Shown here in pieces: positions 1 through 9,566 of a DNA stretch of 12,376 nucleotides. A program made the translations under genes and the position numbers. Each line of letters begins with the position of its first letter. The stretch's first letter is position 1. Source of the stretch: Amoebophrya sp. AT5.2 (Eukaryota > Sar > Dinophyceae > Syndiniales > Amoebophryaceae); contig RXOD01005825.1 of the NCBI GenBank assembly GCA_005223375.1, forward strand, positions 1 to 12,376, in the 5' to 3' direction. The notes beneath the pieces were generated by a model. It ran no database searches. It was not told where the DNA came from and saw only the letters and a program-made list of their open reading frames with translations.

Positions 1-48
1 TACATTTTCACGAGATGCTACTACTAAGATGCGTTTTCGTGAGCCTTA
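1..48 (-). other. Start of an intron in the methionine aminopeptidase gene, with short repeats
   Basis: The catalytic domain of the aminopeptidase is interrupted here, so this is read as intron 1, running off the left edge. The hexamer AGATGC (plus strand) occurs at 13-18, 27-32 and 51-56; the last copy overlaps the final codons of the exon. TCACGA/TCGTGA arms and a degenerate repeat of CTCACGAAAACG / CTCGTGAAAATG on the minus strand are also present. No GT donor lies at the conserved exon end; the nearest non-canonical possibility is a GC donor inside the minus-strand GCATCT. The assignment as intron is inferred from protein-family continuity; the repeats are seen directly. Confidence 0.55.
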
Positions 49-594
49 ATAGATGCCCCTATCTAAACATCCCTGCGTGACCACTTTGTCCACCGTGTCG
101 CCGCTCATGCCCACGTGCACGTACGTGGACGCCAGGTCCAGCACCTCCCGCCCGAGCTGGCAGGCGCGGCGCATGGTCTGCAGCTCCTCGCTGTCGTAGG
201 GAACAACGGGGATCTTGGACTCGGGCCACTCGATCTCGGACACGGGGTGGCCCTTCGGGTGCACCGCGTAGTCGGGCTTCTCGATCTTGTTGAAGAGCTC
301 CCGCACGGCCAACGTTTTCTGCTTCTCACTCGAACCTTCTTTCGAGAGTTGGTTCTTCTTCGCCAGCTGCTTGCCGATCATGCCGTCCGTAGCGGAGAGC
401 GTCCGCTCCGCCCAGGGGTCGAAATGGAACTTCTTCGTTGTTGAGGAGGACGAAGCGGATGACGTCGCTGTTGGCCCTTCGCCAGAACCAGCTGCACCAG
501 CAGGACCAGCCGTTGCTGGTGTGGCTGCGGCGTCGACTCGCTCATACCAGACGCCGCGGGGGTTGCTAGCACCGCCCTTCTTCTTCTTCGCCAT
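49..594 (-). CDS. Type 1 methionine aminopeptidase, first exon (3' partial)
   Basis: Encodes the N-terminal 182 residues of a type 1 methionine aminopeptidase, the metalloprotease that removes the initiator Met from nascent proteins, usually at the ribosome in the cytosol. Recognition rests on residues ~107-182: a PDYAVHP-G block as in eukaryotic MAP1 just before the catalytic domain, then IPV, EEL-MRRACQLGREVLDLA, and CLDRGIY, which in the family runs directly into PSPLNY. Residues 1-60 are a Lys-rich start followed by an Ala/Ser/Gly/Thr-rich, probably disordered extension; the zinc-finger region of many eukaryotic MAP1s is not seen. The ATG at 594-592 is the first Met and has G at +4 (ATGG). 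A TAA follows CLDRGIY immediately (48-46), yet all metal-binding residues lie downstream, so the exon must end here and continue beyond base 1. No GT dinucleotide is available at the conserved exon end, suggesting a non-canonical donor. Identity is well supported; the exact exon end is not. Confidence 0.88.
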
Positions 595-714
595 GATGCT
601 TCTCCCTGCCTATAGAGGTGTGCTCATTTCTGTGCGATATATGCTTCTTATTTTGTGCCTGCTGCCGTCTCAGTACTGATTTAGCATGCAACCGTGGCTA
701 GAACTAGAACGAAG

Positions 715-791
715 TAGTAGTAGAAGTAGTCAATTACTTAAGTAAATTTCCGCCCTCATATGCCGTGCCCCTCATAGTAGTAGAAGTAGTC
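715..791. repeat. 17-bp direct repeat, 60-bp period
   Basis: The sequence TAGTAGTAGAAGTAGTC occurs at 715-731 and again, identically, at 775-791. It is built on a TAG/AAG trinucleotide theme, so replication slippage is a simple origin. It lies upstream of the aminopeptidase start (594), where promoter or 5' untranslated sequence would be expected, but no function can be assigned. Confidence 0.7.
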
Positions 792-1694
792 GTGTACTAA
801 CAGTAACATTCATACGGTGGTTGATCGTCATTGAAATGATCTTCACGAGGATCGATCCTGACCAATCTTCCTTCCGTCACGATCCTGCTTTTACTACATA
901 CGTGCGTCCGTACGCCTACTGATACAAGAACTTATCCTCCTGATGATCGAAGAACGAGATGAAGTAGAGGATGAGAAGGAGGACACACGACATCAGTCTA
1001 TCACCCGGCGAGCGACCTTCTCACTCTGTTCTTGGCGCGAGGGAGCTTATCATCTCAGTATCAACAAGTTGTACAAAAAAGAAAAAATCGCAATTCCTCG
1101 CTGTTCACGCTCTTTCATAGAGTTGGTTCTTCCTGATTCAGGACTTTCTGAAGGAATCTTCCTGACTAAAACGTAACATATTTATCGACAGAGGTGCATA
1201 TCCGTATCGGGTCCGATGGTGCTGGAGGTAAGGTATGGTAAGAGAGGCATTAAAACGGTCCCACAGTTGAACCGGGATGGGCATGGGCATGGTTGGGGAT
1301 CCTGCCTCTAGGAAACGTAGCGACAGTGACACTTGCACTCGAAGGTCAAGGTGGAGGATGAAAAAAGAAAAACGGTAGTCATAGTTGGTGGTCAAGCGTG
1401 TGCGATTTATTCTCATTGAACCTTCGAAATTTGATAAAATTGTACTCGGTAGCATGGACGTATGTTAGTTTCGGCAAACAACAAACAATGACTTGAAAAT
1501 AAAGAGTTCTGCGTTTCGTTTCGGCCACGCTTAACAGGGCGCAAACCAACGAACAAAAACAATCATAAAATAATATAAAAAGTTTAGTACATCAGGAGGA
1601 GGAGTCAACGTTAAAGTAACCGCCTTCGCATGTGCCTCTACTTGGTACATGCAGACTTTTTTTATTTCTTCAAAAAGTATTACGTAGAATGAGG

Positions 1695-1919
1695 GAGCAG
1701 TCGGAAACTCTCTCAGCACGTTGACCACGACGTCTAGGGTAGTAAAGTACGGTCAACAAGAGGTCGACAAAACAGCACACATGAATGTCATGTGGCCGCC
1801 ACTTTTTATTTCTTGAGCAGTCGGAAACTCTCTCAGCGCGTTGACCACGACGTCTAGGGTAGTAAAGTACGGTCACCAAGAGGTCGACCAAACTGCACCC
1901 ATGAATGTCATGTGGCCGC
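1695..1919. repeat. Tandem duplication, 120-bp period
   Basis: Two head-to-tail copies, 1695-1799 and 1815-1919, start with GAGCAGTCGGAAACTC and end with CATGTGGCCGC. They match at 100 of 105 positions by direct comparison. The 15 bp between them (1800-1814, ending CTTTTTATTTCTT) resemble the CTTTTTTTATTTCTT at about 1656-1670 left of copy 1, where an additional 24 bp intervene. Copy 1 contains GTTGACC (1720-1726) and its inverse GGTCAAC (1751-1757); the right arm is changed by one base in copy 2. Because 120 is a multiple of three, one minus-strand frame stays open through both copies, but four of the five differences would change an amino acid there, which argues against selected coding. 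Likely a local non-coding duplication or two units of a dispersed repeat. Confidence 0.9.
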
Positions 1920-2073
1920 ACGTCCTATACCTTAATATTAAACCTTATTAATTTAAGTACATTGTGAAAGTGAAACAAACATGTGAGAACTCTTGCTGAT
2001 GCTTCTTCCTATGTTGACGATTGCGGTGCTTCGGTACTAGTAACCTCTTCATCTGATGCTCATGGATACAGCT

Positions 2074-5000
2074 TTAATTTCCGAAGGAAAGTACTAGGGG
2101 CGCCGAAGCTATTCTTTCATCGCTTGGGTTCGCCACCTCGATCCGCGGTCCCCGGCGGAGGTATCGGCGCGCCCGTGCGCAGTGGCCTTGTGCGCTCTGC
2201 TCGCCGCAGCGCCTCTCTTCCTCAACCGAATCGGACACCTCCGAAGATGAATCCGACGGATCCATCTCCACACGAATGCAATCGAAATTGTCCTCTTCGT
2301 CCTCCCTGCGGCTGGGCTGAATGGATCGCCGCTCCCTCATCGGGTTGTTCCGCGAGAACACGTGCATCAGATTCAGACCCCTTCGCTGTACTAGTTCCGG
2401 GTGCAGCTGCCGGTACCGCCGTCGCGACGCAGCACGCAACAGCCCAAGCTCGAACGCCGACAGCGCTTCCGAGCCTTGCCGGAGAAACTTGTTGCGTGTC
2501 ACGCGGCGAGGAGCAATGCTGCGGCGCTCTACATCATAATTTTTATCATCCGACTCAACTTCCTCTTGCAGCTGCTCGTCCTGCTCAACAGTAGAGTCAA
2601 ACGATTCTTCCCGCCCAGACGCGTCGCCTTCAACTACAAAAGGAGCTGCGACGTTGTCGGCACGTTCCTCCTCGTGCTCGTCCGGCACCGGTTCCGGACG
2701 CGAGCAAGTGGTCGGGAACGCTCCCAACATGTCTGTGGCAGGGGAAGGTCCTGTGCTGCGATGCTCATCAGAAGCAGGAAAGGGCTCTGCGAATATTTGC
2801 ATCGAGTAGAAGAATGGAAATGCTGCAAATTCTCCTGGTGCAACTGCTGTTGGCCGCTCGGGACGAGTCCCGCCCGTCGCTCCCGCTCTGCTCGCGGCCG
2901 CGCCGCCTGCTCCTGCAGCTTCTTGTTCTGCAGCTGCCACCAATGGCGGGGGCACGGCGAGGGGTGCCGCCAGACGAGACTCCTTGGGCGTTGACTGGCA
3001 TTTCGACTGCTGGCGGTGTTGGTGTTGTGGCGCACTAGCACTACTTGATGTTGCACCACCTCCTGATGTAATTCCACCCCCAGCAGCTGCTCCAGCCGCC
3101 ACCTCCACCGCCGCCCGTGAGCGCTTGGCATGATTGGGCATACCATTGGACATATGCAACGCAATGCTCTCGCGCGGATGCGGAAGGCCAAGCGTAGAAG
3201 TCAATCGCCCTCGCATCATCCCGAGCGGACCCGATAGAGCAGTCCGCCACTTGCGCGACATCTTCGAGGCTTCTGGTCCATTGGATGCACGTTTGGTCGT
3301 CTCGACACGAGTGCTGTCAGTGCAGCGAAAAGGAAAGTTGGACTTATAAAGATGCCGCCACTGCGACTCTGCTGCCGCGTTTCCGCGCTCTTTTTGGCGA
3401 GCAAGTCTGAAGATTCTCCCACTCCTGACTTGGTGGAGCGAAAGTGAATTCCCACTGACTGTGGGGCCGCAGCGCCTCCATTTGGCTTCATCTCGCCGGC
3501 CGAGCCTGTAGCCGACGTACACGACGACCTAGTGCCGGCAGTGGCAGACGACTCATCGCTGATCTGCCTGGTCTTCGGCCCGGCAGAAAAACACCCAGCC
3601 CGGGGAAACTCCGGCTCAGGTTCATCTTCTGCAACTTCCGCCGCGTTCCTCTTCTCGTCCGACTTCCGCTCGTGCGAGGACAGTGCATCCCGGACCCCGC
3701 GGCGTCGGTAGACATGCAAGCGGACGCGTTCTTTGGTAGTATTCGGATCAACTACTTCAACGCCAGAAAACTCGACATCCGAATCCGTGCGTGGCTCAGT
3801 AAGAGTTACCGCCGGAGCGACCAGCGTGTAGCTCGCTTTGTAGGCGAGGCCGTTGTCGAAGAAGTCGAGGTGGCGGCGAACCCAAAAGACTTGCTGCTCG
3901 ATCCGCCAACCGTTGCCGCGCAGAGACACCGCGGCGAGGACCAGCTGGCTATGCCCAAGAACATCGCTCCCGACGGTCGGTGGTTGTGCAGCTCTTCTTT
4001 GATCATGATCTTCTTGATGATCTTCCCCGGCGACGTCGCGCAAAAAGTTCGGGTCTAGCAAGGGGGGCACCGCAGGGAAGCCTTCCATCTCACCACGGAG
4101 AGGAGGTGGCTTCAGTTGTGGAGTAGGAACGCTTGCGGGTGCTGTGGTTGCGCGCGACGGTAGCGTATGGCTCGCTTCATCGAACATCTTCGCCAGCTCG
4201 CGATCTAGCTCGCGTTCATCTTCATGACCCTCCGACGAGAAACGTGGAGGCTCCGTCCCCTCCGTGGTGACTCTGACTCCCCCGGATCGTCGCGGCATCC
4301 GCGGTGGACGCGCACCGGTAGGAACAACCGGAGGACGTCCTGCTTCTGGAGCCGGTACCACCTCCATGTTGAAGGGCCACCGCTCGGCGCGTTCTCGCGG
4401 GGTTGTGCGCGCGTTCTCGTCCTCCAACTGCGGGGGTCGCGGGGAGTCGGGGCGCTTTCTTCTAGCCGTAGCCGCGGCGCGGCCGGCGGCGCAGGGGCCC
4501 GCTTGCTGCGTACGGGTAGTACTGCCGATGAGTGGGGAGGGCTCCCTCCAGACTCGCCGCGACATGGGCGACGGCGACGGGGTAGAGCTAGTACCGCTAG
4601 AACTGACTTCCTCTTCATCATCTGTAGGGGGCCGCCCAATCATACGACCAGCATCACTCCGGATGATCGGCGGGATTAACATTGGGGCGAGGATGCGCGA
4701 CGGGAACGTGGAGTCCGTGCGCGACATCATCGGCGGGAATGCGATTGTGTCCGTGCTGCGCCGCGCCCCCACGAGAGGCGGGAGCTGTCGCCGCGACGAA
4801 TCTGTCGACGACAGCGCTGCCGGCGCTCCCTGGCGTTGTGGTTCGGCTGTCCTCGACTGCTGTCGACGTGGCGGAGTCAACATGGTCCCAGCTGCTGAAC
4901 CTCCTCTACTCGTCGTCGTCGGCACAGTCGAAGGCGGAGTCGCCATCTCGCTCGTCCCTGCGCTCCTTGTACTTCCACCGCTTGCGGAAGCGAATTCCGC

Positions 5001-6563
5001 GCGGCCTTTATTTCCCTTTTCGTCTTGCCCTGCGCAGGCGTCTGCGTCTGAGTCGTCCGAAATCTGCAGCATCGCACTCACCATGTTCATCCGACGTCGC
5101 CGCGCGTTTTCGTCCCGGTGCCGCCGCTCCTCCACCTCTACTTCTGTCGTGTGCTTCTCGTGTGGCACGGCCTCGTCTGCTCCCAAGAGCGGGCCCCGCG
5201 GTAGTTCACCGCGCTGTTCGTGGTTCGGGTATCCCTCCGGGCCGTGTGTGGACGAGGACAAAATCTCGATTACGATTTTCTCGGGAAAGGCAGTGGCTTC
5301 AACATCTACTTCCCTTCTCGCGGCGCTCTTCCATTGTTCGCGGCTGTGGGCACTCACGTTCTTCCTGCCGGGATTTTTGTTTTTGACGTCGACGGGGGGT
5401 GTACTTCTCGGAGCACGACGAGACGGATGTGGTTGAGTCGTCGACGCGCCACCAGAAGAGGATCGCGGCGATGCAAGAAACGACAAGACAGCAGCCGAGG
5501 AAAGTCTCCCGCTGGTCGACTTTCCGCTATCGGTACCGTATGAGACGTATGAAGCAGAAGTAGCAGAGCAGGCACTGAACACGCCCAGCTCCTGCATGGC
5601 CTCGTCCAGGAGAAAACTCATATGCAGACCTCGCCCCGGTGGGGCGGATGGAGATGGTGTAGTCGAGGACTCTGTTTTCAAACAGAGGACGGCCTCTCCT
5701 CCTATAACCTCGTCTTCCGCTCCTGGAAGCCACACGCTTGATGGAGATGACGAGCCTTCATCCTGTACTACGGGAGTCGGTCCCGGTCGTACCAGGTTAT
5801 TACCGGCGGTACTCTGCCGCGTGTTGTACGTGTGGGCTGTCAACTCGATCGCAAGACGCTCCTCGCGGGGCGCCAATTGTTCTTGCTCGACGTCGACGAC
5901 GGAAATCGATCCGGAGGAGTTGCCAGCAGCGTAGTTCTCTTTCTTCAGGGCTGTATGCACGGAAACCGCCGGTGCGAAGAAGCGCTCGGCAGGCCCAGGT
6001 CGTGGTCGACGTAATAATCCAGCTCGTATAGATCGTTCCTCGTCGTCGTCATCATAATCATGGTGTCTTCTTGGAAGAAGTGGCTCCTCGCAGGAGCTTC
6101 TAGCACCAGCAACGTAGCTGCCAGTGGTCATCGGACTATCGGCACCACGAGCATGCCGTGGTGCTGGCCGCGGCACCTCATGCACCCCAGATGGATGTTG
6201 TGCTGCCGATGGCGCGCTGCCGTCGCGAGATCGGTCACCTCGGAAGGAGTAACCGGCTGCGTGTGCTTCTGCTCCTGCTCCTCCAGCAGCACTGCTAATG
6301 TTCTGACTTGTTTGATGGTCCTCCTGCTTCGCGTGAATCGCACCTTGGACGCTGTTCAGGAAGAAATTGCCGCAGATGATGACAATGAAAACGAAAAGTT
6401 GAAACTGCAAGGCATAAAACCTAGAAGCTGCGTGTCGGCCTCGGCCGGAGCGTGGGGAATCAGCATGTCGTTGCTGGAGCTTGAACATCAGTCCGCCCGC
6501 ACCCTTTGTCCCGCACATACCCGAAAAATGCGGCTGAATAGTTGATGGGGAGCGCTGCTTCAT
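2074..6563 (-). CDS. Large, mostly disordered protein with N-terminal signal/anchor segment (probably spliced)
   Basis: Not recognised as a known family. From the ATG at 6563 the frame is open to 3216; a second open frame, one base offset, continues to a TAA at 2074-2076. Joined by one splice near 3.3-3.5 kb they would encode roughly 1,400 residues. Residues ~49-72 form a strongly hydrophobic stretch (FQLFVFIVIICGNFFLNSVQG), preceded by Arg/Lys-rich sequence: a signal peptide with possible cleavage after VQG, or a type II anchor. Most of the remainder is low-complexity Ser/Pro/Thr/Arg with acidic runs (DYDDDDEE near residue 172; a Glu/Asp-rich stretch around 2520-2650) and therefore probably disordered. 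One ordered-looking island lies at residues ~870-962 (about 3950-3680), with alternating hydrophobic/aromatic strands (QVFWVRRHLDFFDNGLAYK) vaguely like a PH domain; this is a weak guess. The true start may be earlier, as the frame is open to a TAA at 6659-6657. Two separate genes, or a sequencing frameshift, are alternatives. Confidence 0.6.
3314..3528 (-). other. Candidate intron joining the two frames of the large gene
   Basis: The two open frames overlap between 3219 and 3522, so a frame change of two bases modulo three is needed here. On the minus strand a pyrimidine-rich run (CAACTTTCCTTTTCGCTGCACTGACAG) gives a good acceptor ending at 3314. Pairing it with the GT at 3528 (after CACTAG) removes 215 bp and restores the frame. 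Other GT sites between 3525 and about 3430 also satisfy the frame rule, so the acceptor is a better guess than the donor. A one- or two-base sequencing error could produce the same pattern. Confidence 0.35.
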
Positions 6564-7496
6564 CAGAATCTCGTCCTCAAAGTGCGCAATGGCAATAAAT
6601 TGATCAACCAGAGGACGATCGTAGCCAGCGTTGAAATGCTTGTTATATGTTTTTGATTAGTTTGGTGGTCAGAGCCAGCGCGCATGCTGGGGCCTGCAAC
6701 CAACCGTGGAGAAAAGGCAAACGGCCTTATAGTCTGAGTCAGATCATCTTGTCATGGTTCATAAAATTCAATCGTCAAGCATAAGCAAGTCCAACACCAA
6801 CAAGTTGTTGAAGTTGATCCAGTATAGTGTATTCGTATGCTGGATAGTGTTCCTTTATCAAAAAGGAAAAAACTACTACCGACACAGATACAGTCTTGAT
6901 GCTTCTCCCTAGGAAACAAAGAAACTGACGACCCTAAGAAGTGAAATGGAGAAACGCACTTGCTTCTTTAATTTGATGATGTTAATCTTGCGGCGCTAAA
7001 GGCCTAGGATTTCCCTTCCTTCTTCTTCCTTCACTGCGCTGTTGCTGTTGGAGTGTCAGAGGCATCTAAATTCGACAGTGGCACGCGATTTGGATAATTT
7101 CGACATCCATGTACTAACTCGTCGATCCATCGCCAACATCCACGTTCTTTTATTTTGTATTTTTTTTTCATTTTTGTATTTGTTTGATCGAGCCTACCCC
7201 CTATAAGCTGCCGCTCGATAATCATAATGAATTTTTCTTAGTTTTGTATTCGTCGATAGGAGGAGGAGGACGCAGAGGCGCGGAAACGAAAAACGATCGA
7301 TCACGAGATCCACAGGCGTCGGTAGGCGAAAGGTGGGGACGCGCAATTGAGAACATGGCGACCACATCAAAAGCCGAGGCAAGCTGCTGTTCGGATGAAC
7401 AAGATCATTGTCATTGAGTCCGCGAAATCAGGTGCCGCGCTATCGCTATCAGATCTTCTGTTGCTGTAGGTGAGCTACCGCGGAAAATTGCTTCTT
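6564..7496. other. Non-coding interval between the large gene and ferredoxin reductase
   Basis: This AT-rich interval is the 3' region of the reductase and the 5' region of the large gene. Visible items are a T-rich tract at about 7148-7190, a small hairpin TTCCTTT/AAAGGAA (6850-6856 and 6862-6868, 5-base loop), and an open frame continuous with the large gene from 6563 up to a TAA at 6659-6657. That extension is preceded on the minus strand by CTAAT and ends in a possible acceptor ACAAG before CATTTC, so an upstream exon is conceivable but not identified. Two tiny plus-strand ORFs near 7355-7470 have no supporting features. Confidence 0.55.
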
Positions 7497-9566
7497 CTAC
7501 TGCCCAGCTTTAATCCTTGCCAGCATCTCACTCACATGCACGATCTTGACCGCTTCTTTTCCAACTTTCGACCCTCCTTCCTTTTCGATTTTCTTCAACA
7601 CAAGCCAGTCGCCGAAGGTCGTTGTTCTTGAAGCAGAATCTGGCTCCAGGAGTGATGGTGATGCTGCTGGTGCTGTCCCTGGCTTAGAGGCAGCCTGCTG
7701 GCGGTCCACTTGAACCATTTTCGAAAAAAGGTATTTCAGCACCATTTTCGCTGTCTCCATCGCATCCGGGATGTTGCTCGCGATTGTCCCCCGTGGCCCG
7801 CGCTTGACCCAGCCAGTGCAGAACACGTTGTCGAAAACGTGCCCATTTTTGTGCTTTAACGGACCCGCGTCCTCTGCAAGAGCATCTTCGGAGAGGAGGA
7901 CAACATCGTGCTTGTCACCGGTGTCAGACGTACTGTTTGGCGTCACCTTCGAGTGGTGGGGTAGCAAGCTGCTGTCGATGGGAGCGAAAGAGAAGCCCAC
8001 GGACTCGAGCAGCAGATCTACGTCATTGAGAACCACGGGCGGCTGTGAAGGGTCGACCACAGCGCGCTCCTCCAGCGAATTATCGGTTGAAGATGCTGCT
8101 CGTTCCAGCTTCGTGCGGTTCAGAAGCAAACCCCTGGCTTCGCCAAATTCTGCATCGTCAGACGTCGCGGTGGGGTTAACGTTAAATGCTGCCCCCTGGC
8201 ACAGAAACTTGAGCTGCAGCACCTTTTTCTTCTGCACCCCCGTGTCGCCGCCATCCCTCTCCCACTTTCGCCAATTCTCCGCCATTTGTTCGAACAGCTT
8301 CAGTTGCCGCTGCTTCATTTTGGTCGTCTCCAGCGTCTTTCGGCTTCCTTCGCTGGCCAGGCTCCGCTCCAAATCCGCCGGATCCAGTATGGTCAAGAAC
8401 TCGTCCTCCAACGCCAGCAGTTCGCGGATTTCCTTTGTTCCAAACTGATTCTGCACGACGCCGCGGCGGCCGAAAACCGTCACCTTTTCCACACTGCCTG
8501 CCGCGGCCTCCCGGGCGGATTCCACTATGTCGGACTTTTTCAGCAGATCGGAGTCCGCCGCGAGGAGCATGCGTGCCACGTCGAGCGCTACGTTCCCGAG
8601 ACCGTTAACCGCGACGTGCTTCACTTTCCTTGATGTGTTGGTCGTGTTTCCCTTTCCCTTTCCCCAAAGTACTAGCTGCTTTAGGGACTGTGCTGCATCC
8701 CCTCCTCGTTCGGATCCTAGTCGCTCTGGATATCCGTTGTACCACTTGACGAAGTCGTAGGCGGCGGCGCCCCCCGGGACGCTTGTTTTCCCTGCCGTCG
8801 CGCCGGTAGCCACAACCACAGCATCGTACGTCTCCGATAAATGTGCAAGCGAAGTGCTTTTCGTGGTCTCGGATTTCTCGCCCTCGCGCGCCTCCCTCTC
8901 GGTGCCGCTACGTTCTTCTGGGCCACCAGCGCCTTCTTCTCCTTCTTTCAAGAATAGCCTTGACACGTAATTCCACAGCGAGAATGTCCGGCTGCTGGAC
9001 GACGCATCTTTCTCGAAAGTCTCGAGCGCGACGTCTTCCTCCTCTACTACTGCGCCTGCAGGATGAGAACCTCCTCCACCCTCCATCCACCTCGTCGCCG
9101 CTCTCGGTCCCATCGCTATCCTGTCTCCCACCCACACGTTTCCGAAAAACCTGAAGCGGGCTTTCTCTTTTTCGGCCACGGCTTCGAAGTCGTTGATCAC
9201 ATTTTTCACTTCGGGATGATCCGGCGCGACACCGTAGCGAACCAAGCCGAACGGCGTAGGGAACTGGTCGTACAAGTCCACGGCAACATCAGGAGACCCC
9301 TTCAGCAAATATTTCGTCGCGTAGAAGCCCGCAGGACCCGATCCGACTACTGCGATCTGGTGGCGACGGTGAGGTTGTTCTTGGGGCGACGACGAAGAGG
9401 AAGATTTTTGAGTTGCAGCAGCGGCTTCTGTTGCGAAGTAAGCCGCACGCACAGAGGTAAAACATGAGGCGCTGCTCCCTTGGTGGTTATTCAGCAGGAC
9501 AAGCCTGGGAAGCTGCTGGACAGATGCCTGCCGTTTGGCGAATGCTGCGATCGTAGATGCGGCCAT
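7497..9566 (-). CDS. FDXR: NADPH:adrenodoxin/ferredoxin oxidoreductase, mitochondrial
   Basis: A 689-residue flavoprotein of the FDXR/ARH1 family, which transfers electrons from NADPH through FAD to a mitochondrial [2Fe-2S] ferredoxin, chiefly for Fe-S cluster assembly. Visible in order: an Arg/Ser/Ala-rich, acid-poor presequence (~1-46); the FAD-binding GSGPAG (75-80) after IAVV; the family block PTPFGLVRYGVAPDHPEVK (103-121); DAVVVATGA (248-256); WYNGYPE (275-281); the NADP-binding GLGNVALDVARMLL (322-335) and GRRG (366-369); and the second FAD motif GWVKRGPRGTIASNIPDA (585-602). The C-terminal FGDW...VSEML matches the family end. It is longer than the ~490-residue human enzyme because of an inserted low-complexity region (~152-240), further acidic or Ser-rich loops, and a C-terminal linker (~620-648). 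The GEELPG-like loop normally before the WYNG block is shortened. No intron is needed. The ATG at 9566 is immediately followed by the presequence. Confidence 0.96.
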   Translation of the reverse strand: MAASTIAAFAKRQASVQQLPRLVLLNNHQGSSASCFTSVRAAYFATEAAAATQKSSSSSSPQEQPHRRHQIAVVGSGPAGFYATKYLLKGSPDVAVDLYDQFPTPFGLVRYGVAPDHPEVKNVINDFEAVAEKEKARFRFFGNVWVGDRIAMGPRAATRWMEGGGGSHPAGAVVEEEDVALETFEKDASSSSRTFSLWNYVSRLFLKEGEEGAGGPEERSGTEREAREGEKSETTKSTSLAHLSETYDAVVVATGATAGKTSVPGGAAAYDFVKWYNGYPERLGSERGGDAAQSLKQLVLWGKGKGNTTNTSRKVKHVAVNGLGNVALDVARMLLAADSDLLKKSDIVESAREAAAGSVEKVTVFGRRGVVQNQFGTKEIRELLALEDEFLTILDPADLERSLASEGSRKTLETTKMKQRQLKLFEQMAENWRKWERDGGDTGVQKKKVLQLKFLCQGAAFNVNPTATSDDAEFGEARGLLLNRTKLERAASSTDNSLEERAVVDPSQPPVVLNDVDLLLESVGFSFAPIDSSLLPHHSKVTPNSTSDTGDKHDVVLLSEDALAEDAGPLKHKNGHVFDNVFCTGWVKRGPRGTIASNIPDAMETAKMVLKYLFSKMVQVDRQQAASKPGTAPAASPSLLEPDSASRTTTFGDWLVLKKIEKEGGSKVGKEAVKIVHVSEMLARIKAGQ

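Larger units (their letters stand above)
595..2073. other. Non-coding interval between the aminopeptidase and the large disordered-protein gene
   Basis: No convincing exon was found on either strand. The interval is more AT-rich than the flanking genes, especially at about 1540-1690 and 1920-1980. It should contain the 5' region of the aminopeptidase (to the left) and the 3' end of the large gene (to the right), since both are transcribed leftwards. It holds the 120-bp tandem duplication (1695-1919) and a 17-bp direct repeat (715-731 and 775-791). Open frames of 65-105 codons occur (for example 943-1176 plus, 1138-1455 minus) but show no domain, composition or boundary that supports translation. 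Confidence 0.6.

Noticed and set aside
943..1176. 77-codon plus-strand open frame starting with a charged run
   Set aside because: Only the first 15 residues look protein-like (acidic/basic), the rest is unremarkable; it would be the only plus-strand gene here.
1138..1455. 105-codon minus-strand open frame in the intergenic interval
   Set aside because: Composition and lack of any motif look like chance; no conserved boundary or neighbour supports it.
1670..1921. 83-codon minus-strand open frame spanning the tandem duplication, a possible 40-residue repeat protein
   Set aside because: Four of five differences between copies change the amino acid, so there is no sign of protein-level constraint; the open frame follows from the 120-bp period.
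1983..2594. 203-codon plus-strand open frame (and overlapping 2401-2994)
   Set aside because: Antisense to the acidic C-terminal part of the large gene, which has the more natural protein composition; no recognisable features.
4264..5436. 390-codon plus-strand open frame
   Set aside because: It lies entirely antisense to the much longer minus-strand frame of the large gene, in GC-rich sequence where opposite frames stay open easily; no domain or start context supports it.
7355..7473. Two overlapping mini-ORFs on the plus strand (20 and 24 codons)
   Set aside because: Too short, opposite to all other genes, and they end next to the reductase stop with no room for further exons.
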